Assembly (NCBI GenBank): GCA_947625015.1
Contig: CANQMR010000027.1
Coordinates: forward strand, 1 to 38,683
Origin: an uncultured Lachnospiraceae bacterium
Lineage (GTDB): Bacteria > Bacillota > Clostridia > Lachnospirales > Lachnospiraceae
Reading direction: 5' to 3'
Length of the DNA stretch: 38,683 nucleotides
Shown here: positions 21,433 to 28,953 of the stretch, piece after piece
Position numbering within the stretch: the first letter of the stretch is position 1
Layout: each line of letters opens with the position of its first letter
Notes under the pieces: model-generated
Told to the model about the DNA's origin: nothing
The model's input: only the letters and a program-made list of their open reading frames with translations
Database searches by the model: none
Translations under genes and position numbers: made by a program

Positions 21433-21460
21433 TTGACATGAACTGGACATGAACTATAGA
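21433..21460 (+). promoter_or_regulatory. Promoter with 10-bp direct repeat in its spacer
   Basis: TTGACA (21433-21438) is followed after 16 bases by TATAGA (21455-21460). GACATGAACT occurs twice, at 21435-21444 and 21446-21455, an 11-bp period that places both copies on one face of the helix. That arrangement is typical of binding sites for response-regulator-type dimers. Drives the coiled-coil gene at 21501. Confidence 0.5.
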
Positions 21461-21500
21461 TAATACGTTTTACCGGAAAGAACATTAGGAGGAAGAACCA

Positions 21501-22862
21501 ATGGCCACGATAACGGAAAAAAGCAGGACCAAGGAGATTATTGACCGCTTGCAGGGAGTCATTAACAGCGCGTCTGCCGTCCCTCTCGCACCGGGAAAGA
21601 TTTCTGTATATAAAGATGAAATACAGTCTCTTTTGACGGAATTGGCAGATCAAATAGATAGTGAACTTAAGACGTATCATGAAGTGAATGACCGGCGGGG
21701 TAAAATTATCAGTGAAGCGAAAAAAGAAGCGGAGAAGATAATTTATCAGGCTGAACATACTGCAAGCCGTATGCGGGTCCGCCGCCATACGACAGATGTT
21801 GAACCGTTAGATTATGATACCCTGGATGAGGAGGAGCGCGACGCACTTACCAACGCAGATGAGATTTACGGAGCGTCCTTGATTTACACTGATGAAATGC
21901 TGACCGGGATAACGGAGATGATATCGGAGGCATACAACAATATCCGCAGCGACTACGAGATAATTTTGCAGGCAATGGAGGAAAAGCTGGATACAATTAA
22001 TAACAACCGGGCAGAATTGATGGAGGGACTGCAAGAGATGGGTACGGCAGACCGGTCCCAGCAGATTCTGGAGATTGGCCAGTTATTATCCAATGAATTG
22101 CATATGTCCCGCATACGGGCAAAGATGAACGGAGATGAATATGCAGACGGCAGTGTGCAGATGACTTTGGATTTGCGTACGGAGCAGGAAGAGATTGCAA
22201 GACTGGCAGAGGAAAAGGCGCATCAGGCGGAGGAGGCGCTTGCCCGGATGACGGCAGAGCGCGACGCGCTGGCAGTGGCTGTGGAACAACTGAAAAAGGA
22301 TGAAAAAAAGGCCGGAGAGACGCCGAAAATTGTAGTAAATGAAGATACGGAAACGCTTCCTGTAAAAGAGGATACCGATTATCAGGCTGAGCCGGGAGAA
22401 GAGGTAGAATATGAGATTGTCTATGTGACGGAGGATGAGTTAGAAGAGGGCGAAGAATACGAGATTGAGTATGTAGATGATGACGAATATGAGGAGGAGC
22501 TTAAGCGCAGCCATAAAGAGACGGAAACAGAAAAGACAGAACAAATAGAAGAAACAAAAGAAACAGAAAAGACAGAAGAGACAAAAGAGGCAAAAGAGAC
22601 GGATAAAGGCGGAGAGGCAGACGATGAAGAGGATACCGCCGAGAGTACAATTCCGTTGATTCCGCATTTTAAAAAATCAAAAAGCGTGGCGACTGTGCCG
22701 TCGGAAAAAATAGCCAAAATGGCGAAAGCAATGACCACAGAGAAGAAATATACGGGACTGATTGGCAATGCGGTGAGACAAAAAGACAGGGATAAAGCGG
22801 AAAAGGGCTTTACCGAAGCGAAAATGGAATTTTCTGAAGATTACGAGATTATGGAATTTTAA
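21501..22862 (+). CDS. Acidic coiled-coil protein of unknown function
   Basis: 453 residues, no signal peptide or membrane helix. Residues about 10-260 are mostly helical with heptad-like patterns (RGKIISEAKKEAEKIIYQAEHTASRMRVRR; QEEIARLAEEKAHQAEEALARM), a little like DivIVA or ATP synthase b-subunit stalks. Residues about 295-335 are very acidic (EEVEYEIVYVTEDELEEGEE). Residues about 335-375 are a near-perfect (K/E)ET(E/K)KTEE-type run. The C-terminal 75 residues are basic and more compact (IPLIPHFKKSKSV, then MTTEKKYTGLIGNAVRQ), probably the conserved end. It may be a cytoskeletal or cell-envelope scaffold, but that is a guess. Strong ribosome site TTAGGAGGA; own promoter. Confidence 0.8.
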   Translation: MATITEKSRTKEIIDRLQGVINSASAVPLAPGKISVYKDEIQSLLTELADQIDSELKTYHEVNDRRGKIISEAKKEAEKIIYQAEHTASRMRVRRHTTDVEPLDYDTLDEEERDALTNADEIYGASLIYTDEMLTGITEMISEAYNNIRSDYEIILQAMEEKLDTINNNRAELMEGLQEMGTADRSQQILEIGQLLSNELHMSRIRAKMNGDEYADGSVQMTLDLRTEQEEIARLAEEKAHQAEEALARMTAERDALAVAVEQLKKDEKKAGETPKIVVNEDTETLPVKEDTDYQAEPGEEVEYEIVYVTEDELEEGEEYEIEYVDDDEYEEELKRSHKETETEKTEQIEETKETEKTEETKEAKETDKGGEADDEEDTAESTIPLIPHFKKSKSVATVPSEKIAKMAKAMTTEKKYTGLIGNAVRQKDRDKAEKGFTEAKMEFSEDYEIMEF

Positions 22863-22883
22863 TTCTTTTGACAGGGGTATGCT

Positions 22884-23321
22884 ATGGAAGGATATCAGGT
22901 GTTTAAAAGAACAGTTAATTATTATGAGACGGATAAAATGCAGGTAGTGCACCATTCTAATTATGTGCGGTATTTAGAGGAGTGCCGTATGGATTTTCTG
23001 CGGCAGCTAAATATTGATTACAGGGGAATGGAGGACAGGGGCGTTATGATACCGGTTCTCAGCGTGGAGTGCAATTATAAAGCGCCGGTTCGGTTTGGGG
23101 ATACGATTTGTATTGTGCCAAAGTTGGAAAAATTCCATGGCGTTAAATTTGTAATGAGTTACCGCATTTATTCGGAAGATTACAGCATACTCCATAATGA
23201 AGCCAGAACATCCCATTGCTTTGTTGATTTTAATTTTAATCCCATTCGGTTAAAAAGAGATTATCCGGAGATTTATCAGGCGATGTCGGAACTGGTGGGC
23301 GTAGAACTGATAGCGCTGTAA
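22884..23321 (+). CDS. Acyl-CoA thioesterase (YbgC/4HBT hot-dog fold)
   Basis: 145 residues. The hot-dog thioesterase signature VNYYETDKMQVVHHSNYVRYLEECR contains the catalytic Asp17 and the HHxNY element; later RFGDTICIVPKLEKF and RTSHCFVDFNFNPIRL complete the fold. It hydrolyses acyl-CoA thioesters, with the physiological chain unknown (short aliphatic or aromatic acyl-CoAs in this family). The gene follows the coiled-coil gene by 21 bp with AGGGGTATGCT upstream of the ATG, and precedes asparaginase by 24 bp, so the three may be one transcript. Confidence 0.92.
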   Translation: MEGYQVFKRTVNYYETDKMQVVHHSNYVRYLEECRMDFLRQLNIDYRGMEDRGVMIPVLSVECNYKAPVRFGDTICIVPKLEKFHGVKFVMSYRIYSEDYSILHNEARTSHCFVDFNFNPIRLKRDYPEIYQAMSELVGVELIAL

Positions 23322-23345
23322 TTCGGGCAGAAGGAGTCGCAGACC

Positions 23346-24365
23346 ATGAGAATTGGAGTTGTATTTACGGGCGGAACAATCGGGAGCCGGATTGACCAGA
23401 GCGGATATATATCTGCCGTCAGGGAGGCTCCCTTTTTGCTTTTGGAAATGTACAGGGAGCAGTATGGGGACGACGTTGATTTTTTTGTGGAGGAGCCCTA
23501 CTGCATTTTAAGTGAAAATTTACAGGCAGATCATCTGCTGCGCCTTGCCGCCTGCGTGGAAAGCATGTTGGAGCAGGAGGATTTGGAGGGAATCGTGATT
23601 ACCCATGGCACAGATACCTTGCAGTATAGCGCGGCCTTTTTGGGATATATTTTTGGCGGGGCAAAGATTCCGGTCATTCTGGTGTCGAGCAATTATGTGT
23701 TAGAGGACAGCCGGGCAAACGGATTTACTAATTTTGGGTATGCTGTGGATTTTATAAAGGGCGGTTTCGGCAAAGGCGTCTTTGTGAGCTATTGTAATCA
23801 GGGCGGTTTTCCGACGCTTCATAAGGCTGTGCGCCTTCAGCTTCCGGTGCCCTATTCGGATGCGGTGTACAGCGTGGCGGATTCCTGGTACGGAAGATTT
23901 GAGGATGGATTTTATGTGCAGAATCCTCACTATGGAGAACAGGAGGGCGTATCCAGTGTGTTGGAATTTATGGAAGAAGACGGCCAGTTTGCCCTGAATA
24001 ATGTTTCATCCGCAATTCTGCGAATCTCTCCCTATGTGGGGATGTCCTATCCTGTGCTGACTCCGGAGACAAAGGTAGTGCTGCACGAGACCTTTCACTC
24101 CGGCACAATCGGTATTACTGAGGACTTAAAGGACTTTGCTGCAAGGGCGGCTTTTTGGGGGACGCCGATATATTTAATCGGTTTATCAAAACAGGAAACC
24201 TATTATGAAACGGTACGGGAATATGAGATGCTGGGAATCCGGGTGCTGCCGGAAAGCGCGGTGATTGCCCAGTACTGCAAGCTGTGGATGGCGTTAAGCA
24301 ATCGCTGGGATATGGAGAAGGTAATGCAGACGCCGGTGGCGGGAGATTTTATCGCTAAGCGGTAA
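23346..24365 (+). CDS. Asparaginase family protein
   Basis: 339 residues, the usual length. It probably hydrolyses L-asparagine to aspartate and ammonia in the cytoplasm (no signal peptide, as in type I enzymes). Both catalytic segments are present: FTGGTIGS near the N terminus (Thr11 nucleophile) and IVITHGTDTLQYSAAFLGY (second Thr-Asp pair with Lys-type partner further on). The later part, HETFHSGTIGI and ALSNRW, is typical of the C-terminal domain. The family also contains glutaminases and the amidotransferase subunit GatD; nothing here suggests GatD. Confidence 0.88.
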   Translation: MRIGVVFTGGTIGSRIDQSGYISAVREAPFLLLEMYREQYGDDVDFFVEEPYCILSENLQADHLLRLAACVESMLEQEDLEGIVITHGTDTLQYSAAFLGYIFGGAKIPVILVSSNYVLEDSRANGFTNFGYAVDFIKGGFGKGVFVSYCNQGGFPTLHKAVRLQLPVPYSDAVYSVADSWYGRFEDGFYVQNPHYGEQEGVSSVLEFMEEDGQFALNNVSSAILRISPYVGMSYPVLTPETKVVLHETFHSGTIGITEDLKDFAARAAFWGTPIYLIGLSKQETYYETVREYEMLGIRVLPESAVIAQYCKLWMALSNRWDMEKVMQTPVAGDFIAKR

Positions 24366-24676
24366 AATAAATTTTCTATTTTGTAAAAAAATGTCAGATA
24401 TGTCTAGGGAGATTTTGAATAAAATATTAATAAAAAAGAAACAAAAAACATTAAATTCCATAAAAATAAGAATTGGAAAATTTTGGGTTTGTGCAATTTG
24501 CATAAAGAATGGGGAAAATGCCCGCTCAGAAATTAATAAATTGCGTTTAAAATTCAATTTTTACTGAGAAAATTAACAAAATTACGGAAAAATATGTTAA
24601 TTTGCATAAAAAATCTTTCAAAAAAATGGTTTTAATGTTATAATTAAACACATATCTAGCATAAAGGGGTGACACT
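24366..24676 (+). promoter_or_regulatory. AT-rich upstream region of glgC with direct repeats and promoter
   Basis: A 311-base gap with no gene. The 12-mer AATTTGCATAAA occurs twice (24495-24506 and 24599-24610), 104 bp apart. A -10 element TATAAT lies at 24639-24644, with a weak -35 (TTTCAA, 24616-24621). AAAGGGGTGA precedes the glgC start. No riboswitch or small ORF recognised. The repeats may be regulatory or mere AT-rich coincidence. Confidence 0.45.
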
Positions 24677-25951
24677 ATGATTAAGAAAGAGATGATTGCC
24701 ATGCTGTTAGCTGGCGGACAGGGAAGCAGACTGGGCGTACTTACATCAAATCTTGCTAAACCGGCAGTTGCTTTCGGCGGAAAGTATAAGATTATTGATT
24801 TTCCGCTCAGTAACTGTATTAACTCTGGAATCGATACGGTTGGTGTGCTGACACAATACAGACCGCTCAGGCTGAATCAGCATATTGGTATTGGTATTCC
24901 TTGGGATTTGGATCGAAGTATTGGCGGTGTAACGGTATTACCGCCCTATGAGAAGAGCAGTAACAGTCAATGGTACACAGGTACTGCCAATGCAATATAC
25001 CAGAATTTGGAGTATATTGATTATTATAATCCGGAATATGTGCTTATCTTATCAGGTGACCACATTTATAAGATGGATTATGAGGTAATGTTAGACCATC
25101 ACAAGTCTATGGGCGCAGATATTACTCTGGCTACCTACGAGGTGCCCATGGAGGAGGCAAGCCGGTTCGGCGTTGTCATTACGGATGGAGACGGCGTAAT
25201 CCAGGAATTTGAGGAGAAACCGGAGAAGCCGAGAAGCAACAAGGCGTCGATGGGAATCTATATTTTTAATTGGAGTATTTTGAAGGCGGCTTTACAGGAG
25301 CTTAAAGATGTGCCTTCATGCGATTTTGGAAAGCATATCATTCCGCATTGCCACGAGAACGGATCGAAGGTGGTTGCGTATGATTTCAAGGGATATTGGA
25401 AGGATGTCGGAACCTTAGGCTCTTATTGGGAAGCAAATATGGAGCTGGTTGATATTATACCGGAATTTAACCTGTATGAGGAGTTCTGGAGAATCTACAC
25501 CAAGAGCGACATTTTACCACCGCAGTATATTGACGAGTCCGGCAAGGTGACAGAGAGTATTGTCGGCGAGGGAACAGAGGTGTACGGCGAGGTCAGCCAC
25601 TGTGTAATCGGTTCCGGCGTAACCATCGGCAAGGGCGCGGTTGTGAAGGATTCCATTATCATGAACAATACGGTCATTGGCGAGGGCGCAGTTGTGGATA
25701 AAGCCATTATCGCTGAGAATGTAACTGTCGGCAAGAATGTGGAATTAGGCGTTGGCGAGGAAGCGCCGAACGAGTACAAGCCGCAGATTTATGCCTTTGG
25801 TCTTGTGACAATCGGCGAGAACTCAACGATTCCGGATGATGTAAAGGTTGGTAAGAACACCGCGATTTATGGTCCTACCGAGAAGGCAGAGTATCCTGAT
25901 GGATTGTTAAAGAGTGGTTCTAGTTTGATAAAGGTAGGTGACTTAGCATGA
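24677..25951 (+). CDS. glgC: Glucose-1-phosphate adenylyltransferase
   Basis: 424 residues. It makes ADP-glucose from ATP and glucose-1-phosphate, the committed step of glycogen synthesis. The nucleotidyltransferase domain has [39 protein letters not shown] (ATP and regulatory loop), [35 protein letters not shown] (catalytic Asp) and [19 protein letters not shown] (sugar phosphate). The C-terminal left-handed beta-helix shows hexapeptide repeats ([36 protein letters not shown]). It overlaps glgD by 4 bp (ATGA), so the two are translationally coupled and probably form a mixed complex, as in other Firmicutes. Confidence 0.97.
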   Translation: MIKKEMIAMLLAGGQGSRLGVLTSNLAKPAVAFGGKYKIIDFPLSNCINSGIDTVGVLTQYRPLRLNQHIGIGIPWDLDRSIGGVTVLPPYEKSSNSQWYTGTANAIYQNLEYIDYYNPEYVLILSGDHIYKMDYEVMLDHHKSMGADITLATYEVPMEEASRFGVVITDGDGVIQEFEEKPEKPRSNKASMGIYIFNWSILKAALQELKDVPSCDFGKHIIPHCHENGSKVVAYDFKGYWKDVGTLGSYWEANMELVDIIPEFNLYEEFWRIYTKSDILPPQYIDESGKVTESIVGEGTEVYGEVSHCVIGSGVTIGKGAVVKDSIIMNNTVIGEGAVVDKAIIAENVTVGKNVELGVGEEAPNEYKPQIYAFGLVTIGENSTIPDDVKVGKNTAIYGPTEKAEYPDGLLKSGSSLIKVGDLA

Positions 25952-27072
25952 GAGCAATAGGAATTATTTTAGCGGGTGGTAACAGCAGCAGAATGGGTGA
26001 ATTGTCAGCCAAGAGAGCGGTGGCCGCAATGCCGGTAACCGGCAGCTATCGTGCCATTGATTTCGCCCTGAGTAACATGACCAATTCCAATATTCAGAAG
26101 GTGGCAGTGTTTACACAGTACAATTCCCGTTCGTTAAACGAGCATTTAAATTCAGCAAAATGGTGGGATTTCGGTAGAAAGCAGGGTGGTCTTTACCTGT
26201 TCACCCCTACCATTACAACCGCCAACAACACATGGTATCAGGGTACGGCGGACGCCCTTTATCAGAACATTAATTTCTTAAAGGACAGCCATGAACCCTA
26301 TGTGGTAATTGCCCATGGCGACGGCGTCTATAAGCTGGATTACAACAAGGTGTTAGAGGAGCATATCAAGAAGGGCGCGGATATCACGATTGTCTGCAAG
26401 GATATCAATCCGGAGGATGATGATGTAAGCCGGTTCGGTGTAGTAAAATACAACGACGATATGCAGATTACGGATTTTGAGGAGAAGCCTTTGGTTGCAC
26501 AGACGCCTACCGTTTCCATCGGCGTGTATGTCATTCGCCGGAGACAGTTGATTGAATTGTTAGAGGCATGTGCGAAGGAGGGAAGAACCGACTTCGTTAA
26601 GGATATCTTAATCCGTTATAAGAATGTAAAGAAGATTTATGCATACAAGATGGATTCCTACTGGAGAAACATCGGAACCATCGATTCATACTATAAGACA
26701 AACATGGATTTCCTAAAGAAGGATATTCGGGATTATTTCTTCCGACAGTATCCGGATGTATATTCCAAGGTTGAGGACTTGCCGCCTGCAAAATACAATG
26801 GAGATGCAGTGGTGAACAACAGTCTGATTGCCAGCGGATGTATAGTCAATGGTACAGTGGAAAACTCAGTCCTGTTCAAGAAGGTATATGTGGGTAATAA
26901 TTGTGTGATCCGTAATTCCATCATTTTAAATGATGTGCATATCGGGGACAATTCCGTAATTGAGAACTGCATCATAGAGAGTCGCGATACCCTGCGGGCC
27001 AACACAATTCATACAGCAGAAGCCGGACAGATCAAGGTGGTTGTTGAGAAGAATTTCCGCTATGCGCTGTAG
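25948..27072 (+). CDS. glgD: GlgD, regulatory-type subunit of ADP-glucose pyrophosphorylase
   Basis: 374 residues, a paralogue of GlgC. It keeps the fold ([57 protein letters not shown]) and the C-terminal beta-helix repeats ([36 protein letters not shown]). The N-terminal ATP loop lacks the GGxGxRLxxLTxxRAKP consensus: it reads [21 protein letters not shown], and the sugar-site lysine context differs. This fits the known role of GlgD as a weakly active partner that boosts GlgC. It shares a 4-bp overlap with glgC. No glgA or glgB lies in the window. Confidence 0.95.
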   Translation: MRAIGIILAGGNSSRMGELSAKRAVAAMPVTGSYRAIDFALSNMTNSNIQKVAVFTQYNSRSLNEHLNSAKWWDFGRKQGGLYLFTPTITTANNTWYQGTADALYQNINFLKDSHEPYVVIAHGDGVYKLDYNKVLEEHIKKGADITIVCKDINPEDDDVSRFGVVKYNDDMQITDFEEKPLVAQTPTVSIGVYVIRRRQLIELLEACAKEGRTDFVKDILIRYKNVKKIYAYKMDSYWRNIGTIDSYYKTNMDFLKKDIRDYFFRQYPDVYSKVEDLPPAKYNGDAVVNNSLIASGCIVNGTVENSVLFKKVYVGNNCVIRNSIILNDVHIGDNSVIENCIIESRDTLRANTIHTAEAGQIKVVVEKNFRYAL

Positions 27073-27121
27073 TCCTTTTCTGTAGAGAAGAGAGAATGTA
27101 AGTACAAAGGGGTGTAACAAT

Positions 27122-27400
27122 ATGGAGATAACAGATATCAGGCTGAAAAAAGTCACAAAAGAGGGTAAGATGAAAGCCGTTGCTTCCATCACCTTGGACA
27201 ATGAATTTGCGGTTCATGATATCAAGGTGATAGAGGGAGAAAAGGGGTTGTTTATTGCAATGCCCAGCCGTAAGGCGGCAGATGGGGATTATCGCGATAT
27301 CGCCCATCCGATCAACCAGAATGCAAGGGAACGGATTCAAAGTTTAATTTTAGCAGAGTATGAGAAGGCATTGCAGGAGGATGATTCGCAATCTGTATAA
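27122..27400 (+). CDS. spoVG: Septation protein / RNA- and DNA-binding regulator SpoVG
   Basis: 92 residues, standard length. Near-complete match to the family pattern: [19 protein letters not shown], then [17 protein letters not shown] type, then [23 protein letters not shown]. SpoVG is a broadly conserved site-specific RNA/DNA-binding regulator that delays or shapes septum formation in sporulation and other stress states. It lies in the same order relative to glmU, pth and mfd as in Bacillus, although prs and ctc are missing here. Ribosome site AAAGGGGTG. Confidence 0.96.
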   Translation: MEITDIRLKKVTKEGKMKAVASITLDNEFAVHDIKVIEGEKGLFIAMPSRKAADGDYRDIAHPINQNARERIQSLILAEYEKALQEDDSQSV

Positions 27401-27442
27401 TGTGTGGGGCAGGTACAGATTTGTGTTAAGGAGGCTTGCTGT

Positions 27443-27535
27443 ATGGATTTTGCTCTATGGGGGAGCAGGATTATACGGCAGGCCTTCTGTCTGTTAATGT
27501 GGGAGAACGGGAAAGAAAGCGGTAAAGAAGTATAG
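27443..27535 (+). CDS. Possible 30-residue small protein between spoVG and glmU
   Basis: The strong ribosome site AAGGAGG sits 8 bases before an ATG that opens a 30-codon frame starting MDFALWGSRIIRQAFCLLMW and ending in a charged tail (ENGKESGKEV). The hydrophobic first 20 residues could be a single membrane-associated helix. A good ribosome site in front of so short a frame suggests it is translated, perhaps as a leader peptide for glmU. There is no homolog I recognise. Confidence 0.35.
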   Translation: MDFALWGSRIIRQAFCLLMWENGKESGKEV

Positions 27536-27564
27536 AAAAAAATCCATAGGTGTGGTATATATTG

Positions 27565-27570
27565 TATAAT
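27565..27570 (+). promoter_or_regulatory. Possible -10 element just upstream of glmU
   Basis: A TATAAT at 27565-27570 lies 23 bases before the preferred glmU start. The -35 region is weak (TCCATA-like), and the closeness leaves a very short leader, so initiation here is uncertain. Confidence 0.25.
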
Positions 27571-27592
27571 GATTAGATTGGAGGAAAGAATC

Positions 27593-28339
27593 ATGGTAAG
27601 GATAAAAGCGGTAATTTTGGCGGCAGGCAAGGGAACAAGAATGAAATCGGAGCTGCCGAAGGTAATACACAAGGCTTTGGGAAAGCCCATGGTGCAGTAT
27701 TCCATTGATGCGGCGATGGAGGCGGGAGCGGCCCCTCAGGATATCTGTCTGGTGGTGGGACACAAGGCGGATATGGTGAAGGAAATCGTAGGGGAGAATT
27801 ACACCTATGTGTTACAGGAGGAGCAGTTGGGAACCGGCCATGCCGTAAAATGCGCTGAAGACTTTATCGGCGATGAGGGAATCACTATGGTTCTTTGCGG
27901 GGATACCCCGCTGATTACCGGCGGGACGCTCAAGAAACTGGCGGAAACCCATGTGGAGCAGGGCAACGCCATTACGGTTCTGACGGCAAGGGTGGACGAT
28001 CCCACCGGATACGGCAGGATTATCAGGGATAACTGGGGGAAGTTTGTAAAGATTGTGGAGCAAAAAGACGCCACCTTAGAGGAACAGAGGGTAGATGAGA
28101 TTAATTCCGGCATGTATATCTTTAACTCCGGGGTGTTAAGCGAGGCGCTTTCGCAGCTTTCCAACGATAATGCCCAGGGGGAATATTATCTGACGGATAC
28201 TATTGAGATTGTGAAGGCCAAAGGACTTGGCGAGGTAGCTGCCATGGCTGTATCGGATGTAGATGAGATTAAGGGCGTGAACTCGAAGGAGCAGTTGCAG
28301 GAGGCGGAAGAAATTCTTAGGAACCGGCGGCAGCATTAG
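27593..28339 (+). CDS. glmU: N-acetylglucosamine-1-phosphate uridyltransferase domain protein (GlmU N-terminal part only)
   Basis: 248 residues from ATG 27593, chosen for GGAGG 8-9 bases upstream; the ATG at 27569 lies inside the -10 element. The pyrophosphorylase signature LAAGKGTRMKSELPK (residues 9-23), LVVGHKADMVKE, QLGTGHAVKCAE, VLCGDTPLITG and YGRIIRDNWGKFVKIVEQKD match GlmU. It should make UDP-GlcNAc from UTP and GlcNAc-1-phosphate for peptidoglycan. The family usually has a C-terminal beta-helix acetyltransferase (total about 450 residues); here the gene simply ends after the linker helix and pth starts 33 bp later. The acetyltransferase step must come from another protein. Confidence 0.9.
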   Translation: MVRIKAVILAAGKGTRMKSELPKVIHKALGKPMVQYSIDAAMEAGAAPQDICLVVGHKADMVKEIVGENYTYVLQEEQLGTGHAVKCAEDFIGDEGITMVLCGDTPLITGGTLKKLAETHVEQGNAITVLTARVDDPTGYGRIIRDNWGKFVKIVEQKDATLEEQRVDEINSGMYIFNSGVLSEALSQLSNDNAQGEYYLTDTIEIVKAKGLGEVAAMAVSDVDEIKGVNSKEQLQEAEEILRNRRQH

Positions 28340-28371
28340 ACAGAGATAGAGGAAGAGACGGGGGATCAGAC

Positions 28372-28938
28372 ATGAAACTGATTGCAGGACTTGGCAATCC
28401 CACAGCGCAGTATGCCCATACCAGACATAATGTGGGTTTTGATGTAATTGACGAGCTGGTGGAGCAATATAATATACCATTGGATGTGATGAAGCATAAG
28501 GGAGTGTATGGAAAAGGCAGGATAAACGGAGAGACGGTTATCCTGCTAAAACCCATGACCTATATGAACCTAAGCGGCGAGAGCATTGTCCAGGTGGCAA
28601 AATACTATAAGATAGCGCCGGAGGACGTCATTGTCGTTTATGATGACATTAATCTGGATGTGGGCAGACTCCGGATCCGGGAAAGGGGGAGCGCCGGAGG
28701 ACATAACGGGATGAAGAATATTATCGCTATGTTAGGAACGGAAGAATTTCCGCGGATTCGGGTAGGCGTGGGAATGAAACCGCCCCGCATGGATTTGGTG
28801 GACTATGTATTATCCCGTTTTTCAAAGGAAGAACAGGCGTTGATGCAGCAGGGATACGACCGGGCCTGCGAGGCCATGCAGATGGTAATTGCAGGGGATA
28901 TTACAGAGGCCATGAACCGGTTCAATGGCAAGGCTTAG
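28372..28938 (+). CDS. pth: Peptidyl-tRNA hydrolase
   Basis: 188 residues. Recycles peptidyl-tRNA released from stalled ribosomes. The family core is complete: AGLGNPTAQYAHTRHNVGFDVID with catalytic His19, LLKPMTYMNLSGESI, VVYDDINLDVGRLRIRERGSAGGHNGMKNI and FPRIRVGVGMKP. It is directly upstream of mfd (15-bp gap), the usual Firmicute order. Confidence 0.97.
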   Translation: MKLIAGLGNPTAQYAHTRHNVGFDVIDELVEQYNIPLDVMKHKGVYGKGRINGETVILLKPMTYMNLSGESIVQVAKYYKIAPEDVIVVYDDINLDVGRLRIRERGSAGGHNGMKNIIAMLGTEEFPRIRVGVGMKPPRMDLVDYVLSRFSKEEQALMQQGYDRACEAMQMVIAGDITEAMNRFNGKA

Positions 28939-28953
28939 TATAAGGAGACAGAT

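Noticed and set aside
22421-22768. Minus-strand Ser/Val-rich ORF
   Set aside because: It is the reverse reading of the KETEKTEE-type tract; low complexity, no ribosome site.
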